Below are positions 1-8,029 of a stretch of DNA of 64,000 nt, piece after piece. The stretch's first letter is position 1. The number at the start of each line of letters is the position of its first letter. The DNA is from RYN-230 sp963837335 (lineage in GTDB: Bacteria; Actinomycetota; Actinomycetes; Streptosporangiales; Streptosporangiaceae): the NCBI GenBank assembly GCA_963837335.1, contig CAWINS010000006.1, forward strand, positions 62,001-126,000, read 5' to 3'. The position numbers were made by a program, and so were the translations under genes. The notes below the pieces were generated by a model, which was not told the origin of the DNA, made no database searches, and saw only the letters and a program-made list of their open reading frames with translations.

Positions 1-1
1 A

Positions 2-1657
2 CCGGTTCTGCTGCTGGCCGATGACTCGCCAACGCTTGAGCACGTCGAGGCGGAGTTGCGCAAGCGCTATGGGGCTGACTACCAGGTCATCGCAGCCGGG
101 TCAGTCGAGTCGGCGCTTGACGTCCTCGGCGGGCTCCGCGATGCCGGGCGCCAGGTCGCTCTCGTGCTGGCCGGCCAATGGCTGCCTGGGGGGACCGGAA
201 CTGAGTTGCTGGCCCGGGTCCGGCGGCTTCACCCCTCCGCGCGGCGGGTGCTTCTGATCACCTGGGGGGACCAGGCGAGCCTGGAGCCGATGCTGGAGGC
301 GACCGTCCTCGGTGACATCGACGCCTACGTGGTCAGGCCCGGGCCGTCACCGGACGAGCGCTTCCACCGGTTTGTCACCGAGCAGCTTGACGAGTGGGGC
401 CGATCGAATCTCCCCGGGCCAGAGGTCGTCCGCGTCGTCGGTGACGAGTGGGCGGCACGGTCACACGAGCTCCGCGAGCTGCTCGGGCGCAACGGCGTCC
501 CGTTCGGCTTCTACCACGCCGGGAGCCCGGAGGGGCAGCGCCTGCTCGGGGAGGCCGGGACGGCCGGGAGCGCCCGGCCCGCGGTGGTGCTGTTCGACGG
601 CCGGGTCCTTTCCGACCCTTCGAACGCGGAGGTGGCCCAGGCGATCGGCGTGCAGACTCAGCCGGGGGAGGGGTGCTACGACGTGACCGTGATCGGGGCG
701 GGCCCGGCTGGCCTGGCCGCGGCGGTGTACGGCGCGTCGGAGGGTCTGTCCACCGTGATCCTGGAGCCGGAAGCGATCGGCGGCCAGGCCGGCACGAGCT
801 CGCTGATCCGCAACTACCTCGGCTTCCCGACCGGAGTGAGCGGCGGAGACCTGGCCGTGCGGGCCTACACGCAGGCCTGGAACTTCGGCGCGGAGTACGT
901 GTATGGCCACCCGGCTACCGGCCTGCGGGCCGAGGGCTCGCAGTTCGCGGTCACCCTGGCCAGCGGGACCGAGGTCCGCAGCCGGGCGGTGATCGTCGCC
1001 ACCGGCATGGCCTACCGGCGCCTGGGCATCCCGGCGCTCGACACGCTGACCGGAGCCGGAGTGTTCTACGGCGCTGCCGCCACCGAGGCCAAGGCCATGA
1101 AGGACCGCGAGGTCTTCGTGGTTGGTGGCGCCAACTCCGCCGGGCAGGCCGCCGTCCACCTCGCCAGGTACGCCGCGAAGGTGACCGTGCTTGTCCGGGG
1201 ACGGTCGCTGGCCGACAGCATGTCCGAGTACCTGATCCGGGAGATCGAATCGGGGGCCAACATCGCCGTCCGCTACCGGGTCGCGGTCACCGGCGGTGCC
1301 GGACGGAGCCGCCTGGAGAGCCTGACCCTCACCGATCTGGAATCCGGCGCGGCCGAGACCGTGGCTGCGGCGGCCCTGTTCGTCTTGATCGGGGCCGAGC
1401 CGCGCACCCAATGGCTGCCGGACGCCGTCCGGCTCGACCAGTGGGGGTTCGTCGTCACGGGCACCGACCTTTTCCACGACGGGCGGCCGGATCAGGAGTG
1501 GCCGCTCGGGCGCATGCCGATGTTCCTGGAGTCCAGCCTGCCCGGGGTCTTCGCGGTCGGTGACGTCCGGCACGGGTCGGTGAAGCGGGTCGCGGCAGCC
1601 GTCGGTGAAGGCTCAACCGCGATCCGCCTGGTCCACGACCACTTGCGGGCCGGCTGA
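2..1657 (+). CDS. Fused response-regulator/thioredoxin-reductase-like flavoprotein, 5' partial
   Basis: The reading frame is open from the window edge, so the true start lies upstream. The first ~120 residues form a CheY-like receiver (acidic pair ADDSP near the start). A ~75-residue glutaredoxin-like spacer follows, then a class-II pyridine nucleotide-disulfide oxidoreductase with FAD loop GAGPAGLAAAVYG and NADPH loop VGGANSAGQAA. Two key sites are lost. The position expected to be the phospho-acceptor Asp reads Gly (LVLAGQWLP, codon 173-175), and the CxxC expected after the first Rossmann half reads YGAAATEA. It is therefore unlikely to be phosphorylated normally or to reduce thioredoxin; it is probably a flavin-dependent redox sensor or NAD(P)H oxidoreductase. 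Fold assignment is firm, substrate unknown. Confidence 0.88.
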   Translation, partial: PVLLLADDSPTLEHVEAELRKRYGADYQVIAAGSVESALDVLGGLRDAGRQVALVLAGQWLPGGTGTELLARVRRLHPSARRVLLITWGDQASLEPMLEATVLGDIDAYVVRPGPSPDERFHRFVTEQLDEWGRSNLPGPEVVRVVGDEWAARSHELRELLGRNGVPFGFYHAGSPEGQRLLGEAGTAGSARPAVVLFDGRVLSDPSNAEVAQAIGVQTQPGEGCYDVTVIGAGPAGLAAAVYGASEGLSTVILEPEAIGGQAGTSSLIRNYLGFPTGVSGGDLAVRAYTQAWNFGAEYVYGHPATGLRAEGSQFAVTLASGTEVRSRAVIVATGMAYRRLGIPALDTLTGAGVFYGAAATEAKAMKDREVFVVGGANSAGQAAVHLARYAAKVTVLVRGRSLADSMSEYLIREIESGANIAVRYRVAVTGGAGRSRLESLTLTDLESGAAETVAAAALFVLIGAEPRTQWLPDAVRLDQWGFVVTGTDLFHDGRPDQEWPLGRMPMFLESSLPGVFAVGDVRHGSVKRVAAAVGEGSTAIRLVHDHLRAG

Positions 1658-1665
1658 CCTGCCGG

Positions 1666-2595
1666 TTATCTGTGCTGGCCGGTTATCTGGGTCCACGGCC
1701 GCGCCGAGCGTTCTGCGACAGTGATGAGCCGCTCCAGCCGCGGCAAGGCCACTGAGGTGAGGAACACCTGCCGCTGCTGACCGGTGAGGCTGACGACTTC
1801 GCGCCACACGGAGCGGCCGGCGATGAAACCGGATGCTCCTCCTTCCTCGGCTGCGATCCGGATGATGTCGGTGAACTGGTCGAAAGGAACGCCGGCGGAC
1901 AGGACCGCCCAGGGCCGGCGCAGGATCCCGGCCAGTCGCCGGCAGCCTTCGGGTGAACCGGGATACTCCAGCTTGAGCAGGTCGATGTCCAGGTCGTTGA
2001 GGGCCCGGGCCGACTCGATGATGGCGTCCTCGCGGGCCTGGCCCTGAAGATCTTCCCCTGGCCGCACGTACACGAGGTTCTCGATCACCACCGGGACACC
2101 CGTGGCGCGGCAGTCACGGATGATCTCTTCGCAGACGGCCAGCGCCTCGGCGACCAGGTCCGGCTCGCCGGGGCCGGGGGCCGGGCGGTCGGCACGGAGC
2201 TGGACGAAGAACTTGAGGGCGTCACCGCCCTGATCCAGGACCCACTGGGCGTCCAGGGCCGGGTCGCGGTGGGTGCGGGGCTCGCCCTGGTAGGTGCGCC
2301 GCTCGGAGGGTTCGGCGGCGACGAGCAGCCCGCAGCCGGGGGCGAGCGCGCCGGCCCCCGTGATGGCGGGAACGCCGTAGGTCGGGTCGGACAGCAGGCC
2401 GCTGGCGGCGGGGGTCAGGACGCGGGCGACGTCGGCTTTCGCGGTGCGCAGGTCGTCGTCACTCGCGTCGAAGCCCGCGGCCGTGAACATCCGGCGCAGG
2501 GTGTTGCGCTGATCCATCGCGATGATGGAGAACACGTGACTGTCCGGGGCGATGTCGTCCAGCGTGCCGGTCCGGGTCTTGGTGGCGTGTGTCAT
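1666..2595 (-). CDS. Class I sugar-phosphate aldolase, LacD/YihT type
   Basis: A 309-residue TIM-barrel aldolase. The start is the ATG at 2595, which overlaps the stop of the upstream FGGY kinase by four bases (ATGA). The N-terminal motif AMDQRNTLRRMF resembles tagatose-1,6-bisphosphate and sulfofructose-phosphate aldolases. The predicted Schiff-base lysine is K208 in DLLKLEYPG, and K128 (ALKFF) matches the second conserved lysine. GFIAGRSVW near the C-terminus is the family's anion-binding segment. It would cleave a ketose phosphate into two C3 units. As last gene of a minus-strand isomerase-kinase-aldolase operon it probably completes catabolism of one hexose-like sugar. The sugar cannot be read from sequence; a sulfo-sugar is possible but unproven. 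Confidence 0.88.
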   Translation of the reverse strand: MTHATKTRTGTLDDIAPDSHVFSIIAMDQRNTLRRMFTAAGFDASDDDLRTAKADVARVLTPAASGLLSDPTYGVPAITGAGALAPGCGLLVAAEPSERRTYQGEPRTHRDPALDAQWVLDQGGDALKFFVQLRADRPAPGPGEPDLVAEALAVCEEIIRDCRATGVPVVIENLVYVRPGEDLQGQAREDAIIESARALNDLDIDLLKLEYPGSPEGCRRLAGILRRPWAVLSAGVPFDQFTDIIRIAAEEGGASGFIAGRSVWREVVSLTGQQRQVFLTSVALPRLERLITVAERSARPWTQITGQHR

Positions 2596-3980
2596 TTCAT
2601 TCCTTGGTCGAGGATGAAGTCGGCGAGTGGCATGCCCCCGCCGTCCAGGGCGAACGAGGCCAGCAGGGCAGCCCCGGTGACACCCGGCTGCGGGGCAGCC
2701 GAGAAGCTCATCGCGTCGATCGCGGCGGCCTTGGCCGCGCGCACGCTGGCCATCTGTGTCCATCCCCCGGCGGCGATGGCCCGCCGGTGCGGGCCGACGA
2801 TCTTCTCGATGTCGTCGAGCAGGAGCCGGGTCTGGGCCGCCGTGTACCGGACGGCGGCCGTCCAGATCGAGGCGGGCGAGGCGCCGTCCTGGATGCGGAT
2901 GACGACGTCGTCCTGGGTCCGGCCGTCGCCGGTGACCGACAGCCCTGCGGGCAGGTCACCGACGTCCAGGCTGGCCCGGTCAAGGGCCGTCCGGGCCGGG
3001 CCGGACTCCGCGCCCAGGGCCGTCAGCACACGCCGCAGCAGCAGTCCGCCGCTGACCCCGGCCAGGAGCAGGCTGGTCTCCGGCAGCACGTGCCGCCCGA
3101 TGGACCAGCCGGCGCTGACCACGTTCTGGCGCTCGGTCTCATCCAGCGTCCCGGGGATGGAGCGGGCCAGCACGTCCGCGGTGCCGCTCGAGTTGAACAG
3201 CTCGTCCGCCTCGACCGCGCCGACGCCGATGGCCGCGACCGGATGGTCGTGCCCGGCCACCGTCAGCACCGCGCCCGCGGCGCAGGAGACCACGCCGTCG
3301 TGCCGCAGGTAGCCGGCGCGGGCACCAGCCGGCCGTTCATCGGGAAGGATCTGGGCGGACAGCCCGGCCACGGCCAGGGCGTCGGGCCATACCCCGCCGG
3401 TGCCCTGGTCGATGAGACCGGTCCGGGACGCGAGCGACGGCTCGCGGACCGGATCGCCGCCCAGGGCGAAGACGATCCATTCAGGCACGCTCATCCAGAT
3501 GGATCCGGGGCCGGGCCGGTATCCGCTGGCGCGCAGCCAGAGCAGCTTGGCCATGCTGGCCTGGCTGGACCACCGCAGCCCGGTCGTGCGCCCGAACCGG
3601 GCGGCAAACCCCGGGAAGTCCCGGCCTGCCTGCTCCAGCTCGTGGTCGCCGCGGTGGTCGAACCAGGCGATCACCGGCGCGGCCGGCTGTCCCGCCGCGT
3701 CGACCAGCACGCCGCTCTCGGCCAGGCCGGCCACGCCGACGCTGCGCACGCGGACTGGTCCCCACGCCGATTCGGCCGCCCGGACGGTAGACCCGATGAG
3801 CTCGACGGTCACGTCGAGGAGGCGTGCGGGATCGATCTCGGTCTGGCCGCAGCCATTCGTGTGCCAGGGGGTCTGCCGTTCTGCATACGGGGTACCGCGC
3901 CGCGACAGCGACCGGGCCACGGCCTTGGCTGAGGTGGTGCCGATGTCGATGCCCAGGACGACGTCCGTGCTGAAGGTCAT
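2592..3980 (-). CDS. FGGY-family carbohydrate kinase
   Basis: A 462-residue two-domain ASKHA-fold sugar kinase. The N-terminal nucleotide loop is GIDIGTTSAKAVA (about residues 10-22); GHDHPVAAIGVG and FNSSGTADV lie at the domain interface, and the C-terminal domain has IAAGGWTQM. The family phosphorylates ketoses, polyols or related sugars with ATP in the cytoplasm. The ATG at 3980 overlaps the preceding lacI-type stop by four bases, and its own stop overlaps the aldolase start, so all three genes are translationally coupled. In this operon it most likely phosphorylates the ketose made by the YihS-like isomerase before aldolase cleavage. Specificity within FGGY kinases cannot be assigned. Confidence 0.88.
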   Translation of the reverse strand: MTFSTDVVLGIDIGTTSAKAVARSLSRRGTPYAERQTPWHTNGCGQTEIDPARLLDVTVELIGSTVRAAESAWGPVRVRSVGVAGLAESGVLVDAAGQPAAPVIAWFDHRGDHELEQAGRDFPGFAARFGRTTGLRWSSQASMAKLLWLRASGYRPGPGSIWMSVPEWIVFALGGDPVREPSLASRTGLIDQGTGGVWPDALAVAGLSAQILPDERPAGARAGYLRHDGVVSCAAGAVLTVAGHDHPVAAIGVGAVEADELFNSSGTADVLARSIPGTLDETERQNVVSAGWSIGRHVLPETSLLLAGVSGGLLLRRVLTALGAESGPARTALDRASLDVGDLPAGLSVTGDGRTQDDVVIRIQDGASPASIWTAAVRYTAAQTRLLLDDIEKIVGPHRRAIAAGGWTQMASVRAAKAAAIDAMSFSAAPQPGVTGAALLASFALDGGGMPLADFILDQGMK

Positions 3981-5020
3981 CGGCGCAGTTCCCCGGAGCC
4001 ACGTTCGATGATCCCGGCCGGTACCTGGATGCGCTGCACGGGCAGGCCGGGCTGGCCCAGGCGCGCCAGGAGCCGCGCCGCGGCCGCGCGCCCGACCTCA
4101 CGCCCCGGGTGGTCGACGACGGTGACGGCCGGGCGCAGGGCGTCTGCCATGGGGAAGTCGCCGAACGAGACGAGGGCGATGTCCGTGCGCGCTGCCGAGT
4201 GCAGGGCGGGCACCACGCCCAGCGACGCCCGCGTGGTGGCGCTCAGGATGGCCGTTGGCGGGCGGGGGCCGCCGATCAGGGCGGACACCGCTTCCGCGGC
4301 GGCCTGGCTGGTAGCGCACTCGCAGTTGACCAGTTGCTCGTCCACCTCGACCCCGTGCTGCGCCAGGGCGTCACGGTAACCGCGCAGCCGGGCGGCTGAG
4401 GTCGGGATGGCAGGCGTGTCGCCCACGTAGGCGATGCGCCGGTGCCCATGGGCGATGAGGTGGGCCGCGGCGTTGAAGGCCGCGCGGTGGTCGTCGATCT
4501 CGACCAGGTCCGCGGACAGGCCGGGCGCCGGCCGGTCGATGAGCACGATGGGCAGCCGCCGCGGGTCGAGCCAGGAGTGGTCACCGCCGGTCGGGCTGAG
4601 CAGCAGCCCGGCGATCCGCCGCGCCGTCATGCGCCCGATGACGTCCCGTTCCCATTCCGGATCACGCCGGGTGCTCGTGACCAGGACTGACCGGCCGTGC
4701 CGCGACATCTCCAACTCCACCGCGTCGATGACTTCGGCGAAGAACGGATCGGCGATGGACTCCACGACGAACCCGACCGCGGTGTCTGTTCCCGCCCGCA
4801 GCGACCGGGCCATCGCGTCTGGCTCGAAACGCAGGTCGAGCATGGCTTCCCGGACGCGCTGCCGGGTGACCGGCGCGACCCGCGGATCGTCGTTCAGGAC
4901 CCGCGACGCGGTGCGCAGGCTCACCCCGGCCGCCTGCGCGACATCGAGCAACCTGCTCGCGGCGAGTCGCCCGCCCGCCTCGGGGGCGCCGTCCGGCGCC
5001 GACTTTGCCATCGATGGCAT
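3977..5020 (-). CDS. LacI-family transcriptional regulator (first copy)
   Basis: 347 residues: an N-terminal helix-turn-helix and hinge (LLDVAQAAGVSLRTASRVLNDD) followed by a periplasmic-binding-protein-like effector domain (IADPFFAEVIDAVE, GHRRIAYVGDTP, VSFGDFPMADALRP). The ATG at 5020 lies inside a perfect 14-bp palindrome at 5006-5019; a second ATG at 5011 is also usable. Another identical palindrome sits just upstream at 5041-5054. The arrangement strongly suggests autorepression together with control of the downstream kinase and aldolase. The effector is probably the sugar or sugar phosphate of this operon (inference). Confidence 0.9.
   Translation of the reverse strand: MPSMAKSAPDGAPEAGGRLAASRLLDVAQAAGVSLRTASRVLNDDPRVAPVTRQRVREAMLDLRFEPDAMARSLRAGTDTAVGFVVESIADPFFAEVIDAVELEMSRHGRSVLVTSTRRDPEWERDVIGRMTARRIAGLLLSPTGGDHSWLDPRRLPIVLIDRPAPGLSADLVEIDDHRAAFNAAAHLIAHGHRRIAYVGDTPAIPTSAARLRGYRDALAQHGVEVDEQLVNCECATSQAAAEAVSALIGGPRPPTAILSATTRASLGVVPALHSAARTDIALVSFGDFPMADALRPAVTVVDHPGREVGRAAAARLLARLGQPGLPVQRIQVPAGIIERGSGELRR
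5006..5019. promoter_or_regulatory. LacI operator, copy 1
   Basis: Perfect palindrome TGCCATCGATGGCA. It overlaps the ATG of the lacI-type gene read on the minus strand, so bound repressor would sit on the translation start region. It is identical to the copy at 5041-5054, 35 bp away centre to centre. LacI-family operators are typically 14-16 bp palindromes with a central CG, as here. Confidence 0.8.
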
Positions 5021-5040
5021 AACTCGATTGTGCCGGACTG

Positions 5041-5054
5041 TGCCATCGATGGCA
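5041..5054. promoter_or_regulatory. LacI operator, copy 2
   Basis: Second exact copy of TGCCATCGATGGCA, in the 38-bp gap between the kinase stop and the lacI start. Two copies spaced 35 bp could be bridged by a tetramer or bound side by side. They imply an internal promoter for the lacI-FGGY-aldolase half of the operon. Confidence 0.8.
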
Positions 5055-5058
5055 AGAC

Positions 5059-5607
5059 CTACTGGGCGAGGTGGTCCAGGACGGATCTGACCAGCGTGCC
5101 CGTGGGCTGGGAGGCGTCCAGGGCCAGGTGCGGCACCACCGGCGGCTCAAGGTCCAGGCCGGTCAGGAAGGCCGCCGGGTCGCGGATCTTGTCCTCGTCG
5201 CGGGACAGCGCGCGCCGCGTCAGGCGCGCGATCAGCTCCTGCGGCGGCAGATGCAGCCAGACCATCGTGGGATCAGTGGCCAGCCGCCGCGCCGTGGCGG
5301 CCCAGGCCGAGGGCTCCGCTCGTTCCCTGCTGAAGGGGGCCACCAGAACCACGGGCAGGCCCAGCCGCAGATTCTGCTCCGCCAGTTCGAGCAGCGTGTC
5401 GTAGCGTGCGTCCCGGGTCAGCCCGGCCAGGACCGGGTCCGCCAGGTCAGCTGCGCCGATCAGCCCGGACACGACCCGGGTCAGCGGGCCGGTGGCCACG
5501 TCCAGATCCAGCAGGGCGGCGCCCATCTCGGGCGCCAGGGCGGAGGCCAGCGTGCTCTTGCCGGTGGCCGGGGGCCCGCCGATCAGGACGGCTGCGGCTC
5601 GTTTCAT
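5059..5607 (-). CDS. P-loop (AAA-type) small-molecule kinase
   Basis: A 182-residue protein with Walker A GGPPATGKST at residues 10-19, a DLDVATGP acidic segment after strand 2, and a LID-like arginine-rich region (RLTRRALSRDEDKIRD). Size and pattern match gluconokinase/chloramphenicol-phosphotransferase-like P-loop kinases. It begins just after the isomerase and has no clear Shine-Dalgarno sequence, suggesting translational coupling. Its place in a sugar operon suggests phosphorylation of a sugar or sugar acid, giving the operon two kinases. The substrate is not determinable here. Confidence 0.75.
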   Translation of the reverse strand: MKRAAAVLIGGPPATGKSTLASALAPEMGAALLDLDVATGPLTRVVSGLIGAADLADPVLAGLTRDARYDTLLELAEQNLRLGLPVVLVAPFSRERAEPSAWAATARRLATDPTMVWLHLPPQELIARLTRRALSRDEDKIRDPAAFLTGLDLEPPVVPHLALDASQPTGTLVRSVLDHLAQ

Positions 5608-6877
5608 GATCTAGGCAGAGGCTGACGTGAGGCGCGTCGTCCGGCGCACCACCGGGCTTCCGCCTGGCGAGCGCGGTGGCCGCGGTCGGGCTCAGCGGCA
5701 GCGACGGGAGCAGCAGGGCCTGGTAGGAGTGGTAGAGATCCGGCTTGCCCGACCAGGTGGACGTGGCCGGGGTCATGTCCGGAGCCAGCTCCTGCCACCA
5801 GCCGCCGTTCTCCCGGTCCAGGAAATAGCGGTCAATCTCCGCCCACCACCGCTGTGCGGCCGCGGCGAAGCGTTCCTCCCCGGTGCGCCGGTGCAGGGCG
5901 TCGGCGGCGAGAACCGCCTCGCAGGCCACCCAGTGCAGCCGCGACGTCACCACCGGCTGGCCGTCCGCGTCCACGGTGTACAGCAGTCCCGGGTGACCGT
6001 CGCGCTGCCACGCGTCGGCGACGGCCCGGTCGAAGAGCGCAGTTGCCGCTTCGGGCAGCCAGGCGGGGGGCGCCGGGAGGGCCGCTTCCAGGCTGACCAG
6101 CAGCCGGGCCCACTCGAAGGAGTGGCCCGGCGTGGTGCCGTACGGCCGGAATGGGTCGTCGGGGCGGTCGGCGTTGTAGTCCGGCCTGGGCCGCCAGTTC
6201 TCGTCGTAGTGCTCTGGTATCCGCCAGGCATGGGCCCGGGCGTGCTCATTGATCAGCCGGGTGGCGATGGAGGCGGCCCGGGCGGGCCAGGCGGGGTCGC
6301 CGGTGACGTCGCCCGCGGCGAGGTAGGCCTCGACCGAGTGCATGTTGCTGTTGGCGCCGCGGTAGGGCTCGAGCTCGGAGAAGTCGGTGTTCCAGGACTC
6401 CAGCGCGCACCCTTCGGCGTCGGACCAGAAGTGCTGCTCGATGACGGCCGCGGCGGCCGCGAGGGCGGCGTCGCCGCCGGGTACCCCGGCGGCTACCGCG
6501 CTGGAGGCCGCCAGCAGGGTGTGGGCGTGGGCGTAGTTCGCCTTGGCGGGATCGGTGACCTTCCCGGACGGGCCGAGGGCGGAGAACCAGCCGCCGTTCT
6601 CACCGTCGGCGTACTGGCTGGCGAGGGCCTGGAGCCCGGAGGCCGCCAGCGAGTCCGCGCCAGCCACACCATCGAGGTGCGCCAGTGCGAACGCGTAGGT
6701 CATGCGCGAGTTGATGTACAGCGGGCGGGGCTGGGTCAGGTCGATCTCGCCGTCGGTGCCCAGCCACCCGAATCCGCCGTCGGGCAGTGCGGCCGCCCGC
6801 GCGAATGCGATCAGTCGGCTGGCTTCCGCGCGGCGCCACGGCGTTGTTCCGGGCTGCGCTGTTCCGGGCTCGCTCAC
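5447..6877 (-). CDS. N-acylglucosamine 2-epimerase/YihS-like aldose-ketose isomerase, 3' end doubtful
   Basis: An (alpha/alpha)6-barrel isomerase of the AGE/YihS superfamily. Visible motifs are SRMTYAFALAHLDG, YGTTPGHSFEWARLL and WSGKPDLYHSYQALLLP; the last resembles YihS/mannose-isomerase members more than renin-binding proteins. GTG start at 6877 with AAGGAG close upstream. As read, the frame is 476 residues and runs 161 bases into the kinase gene, and its last ~55 residues are Arg/Pro-rich and unlike the family. A one-base shift after about 5690 would end it at the TAG 5613-5611, six bases before the kinase start, giving a family-typical ~422 residues. Either an indel is present or the tail is spurious. 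Role: interconversion of an aldose and ketose, first step of the operon. Confidence 0.8.
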   Translation of the reverse strand: MSEPGTAQPGTTPWRRAEASRLIAFARAAALPDGGFGWLGTDGEIDLTQPRPLYINSRMTYAFALAHLDGVAGADSLAASGLQALASQYADGENGGWFSALGPSGKVTDPAKANYAHAHTLLAASSAVAAGVPGGDAALAAAAAVIEQHFWSDAEGCALESWNTDFSELEPYRGANSNMHSVEAYLAAGDVTGDPAWPARAASIATRLINEHARAHAWRIPEHYDENWRPRPDYNADRPDDPFRPYGTTPGHSFEWARLLVSLEAALPAPPAWLPEAATALFDRAVADAWQRDGHPGLLYTVDADGQPVVTSRLHWVACEAVLAADALHRRTGEERFAAAAQRWWAEIDRYFLDRENGGWWQELAPDMTPATSTWSGKPDLYHSYQALLLPSLPLSPTAATALARRKPGGAPDDAPHVSLCLDHETSRSRPDRRAPGHRQEHAGLRPGARDGRRPAGSGRGHRPADPGRVRADRRS

Positions 6878-6891
6878 AGTCTCCTTCTCAA

Positions 6892-7893
6892 TCAGACGTC
6901 ACGCGGAGGCAGCTCGCCCGATCCTCTCGGGATCAGCTGGACCGGGAGAACGGTCCTGCGGCGTACCTTCGCCTGGGGATCCTCGATGCACTGGACAAGT
7001 CGTTCCACGGCGATCCGGCCGAGCCGGGCCGGGTCTTGGTCCAGCACCGTGACCGGGGGGCTGAGCGCCCCGGCCATGGGAAAGTCACCGAACCCCACGA
7101 CGGCGACGTCAGCGCGCCCGGCTCGCTGCAAGGCCTGGACGAGCGCCATCGTGCACAGGGTGGTCGCGGAGAAGACGGCTGTGGGGGCGTTCGGCGCCTC
7201 CAGGAGCTTCACCAGTTCGGCGGCGCATTCCTCGGCTGACCCGCTGGGCATGCAGATCAGGTCGGGACGGCCGTCCAGCCCCAGCTCGCCCACTGCCGAT
7301 CGGTAGCCCTTGAGCCGGCGCAATACGGTCGTGATGGGGGTGGAGATACCCAGGAAGGCCACCCGCTGGTGACCGTGACTCCCGAGATGCGTGACCGCCT
7401 CGCGGGCGCCGGCCAGATCGTCCTCGATCACGTACACGCCGGAGAGCCCTTTCGGGGGCCGGTCCACGAATACCATCGGCGTCCGCTTCTGCCACGGGGC
7501 CAGGTACGCCTGGTTCGCGCTCGCGCAGGCCACGATCAGCCCGCTGATCTGGCGCCTCAGCAGGGCTTCCAGGGCGGAACGCTCGCGTTCGGCGGCCTGC
7601 CCCAGGCTGCTCACCACGACCGCCATGCCGCGGCCGACCAGATCTATCTCGATACTGCTGGTGATCTCCGCGAAGAACGGGTCGTCGATGTCGGGAACGG
7701 CCAGGCCGACCGCCGGGTCCGCGCCCGCGCGGAAACTCCGGGCCAGCAGGTTAGGGACGTAGTTCAGTTTCTGCATCGCCCAGCGGACCCGCTCGCGGGT
7801 CTCTTCGGTGACGTGGGGATCGTCGTTGAAGACGCGGGACACGGTCTTCGCGCTGACGCCGGCGACACGAGCGACGTCGCGCATGGTGGTCAT
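6892..7893 (-). CDS. LacI-family transcriptional regulator (second copy)
   Basis: 333 residues with a canonical N-terminal HTH (TTMRDVARVAGVSAKTVSRV) and sugar-binding effector domain (DIDDPFFAEITSSIE, GHQRVAFLGIS, VGFGDFPMAGALSPP). GGAGG lies seven bases before the ATG at 7893. First gene of the minus-strand operon, 14 bases before the isomerase. It resembles the other LacI protein of this operon in its C-terminal half but has a different recognition helix, so it should bind a different operator. The palindrome at 9346-9363, in front of the ABC genes, is a candidate target. Confidence 0.9.
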   Translation of the reverse strand: MTTMRDVARVAGVSAKTVSRVFNDDPHVTEETRERVRWAMQKLNYVPNLLARSFRAGADPAVGLAVPDIDDPFFAEITSSIEIDLVGRGMAVVVSSLGQAAERERSALEALLRRQISGLIVACASANQAYLAPWQKRTPMVFVDRPPKGLSGVYVIEDDLAGAREAVTHLGSHGHQRVAFLGISTPITTVLRRLKGYRSAVGELGLDGRPDLICMPSGSAEECAAELVKLLEAPNAPTAVFSATTLCTMALVQALQRAGRADVAVVGFGDFPMAGALSPPVTVLDQDPARLGRIAVERLVQCIEDPQAKVRRRTVLPVQLIPRGSGELPPRDV

Positions 7894-7976
7894 CGAGGAG
7901 CCTCCAGACTCGGCGCCTGCTCACCGACTGCAGGGATGGTTCGGCAGGTGTGAGCGACGCAGCCCCGGCGGCGAAG

Positions 7977-8000
7977 GGTCCCCCGTTTTGCCGGGGGACC
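7977..8000. terminator. GC hairpin terminator after the solute-binding protein gene
   Basis: A perfect 9-bp stem (GGTCCCCCG / CGGGGGACC) with a six-base loop, about 30 bases after the stop of the minus-strand solute-binding protein gene and upstream of lacI. There is no U-tract, as is common for GC-rich actinobacteria. Confidence 0.6.
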
Positions 8001-8029
8001 GTTCGCCTCGGAGTATACCGGCGCCCAGG

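Noticed and set aside
1666..6877. Annotation as a sulfoquinovose (sulfoglycolysis) operon
   Set aside because: YihS- and YihT-like enzymes are present, but no YihV-type PfkB kinase, SLA reductase/dehydrogenase or sulfonate exporter lies in the operon; the sugar is left open.
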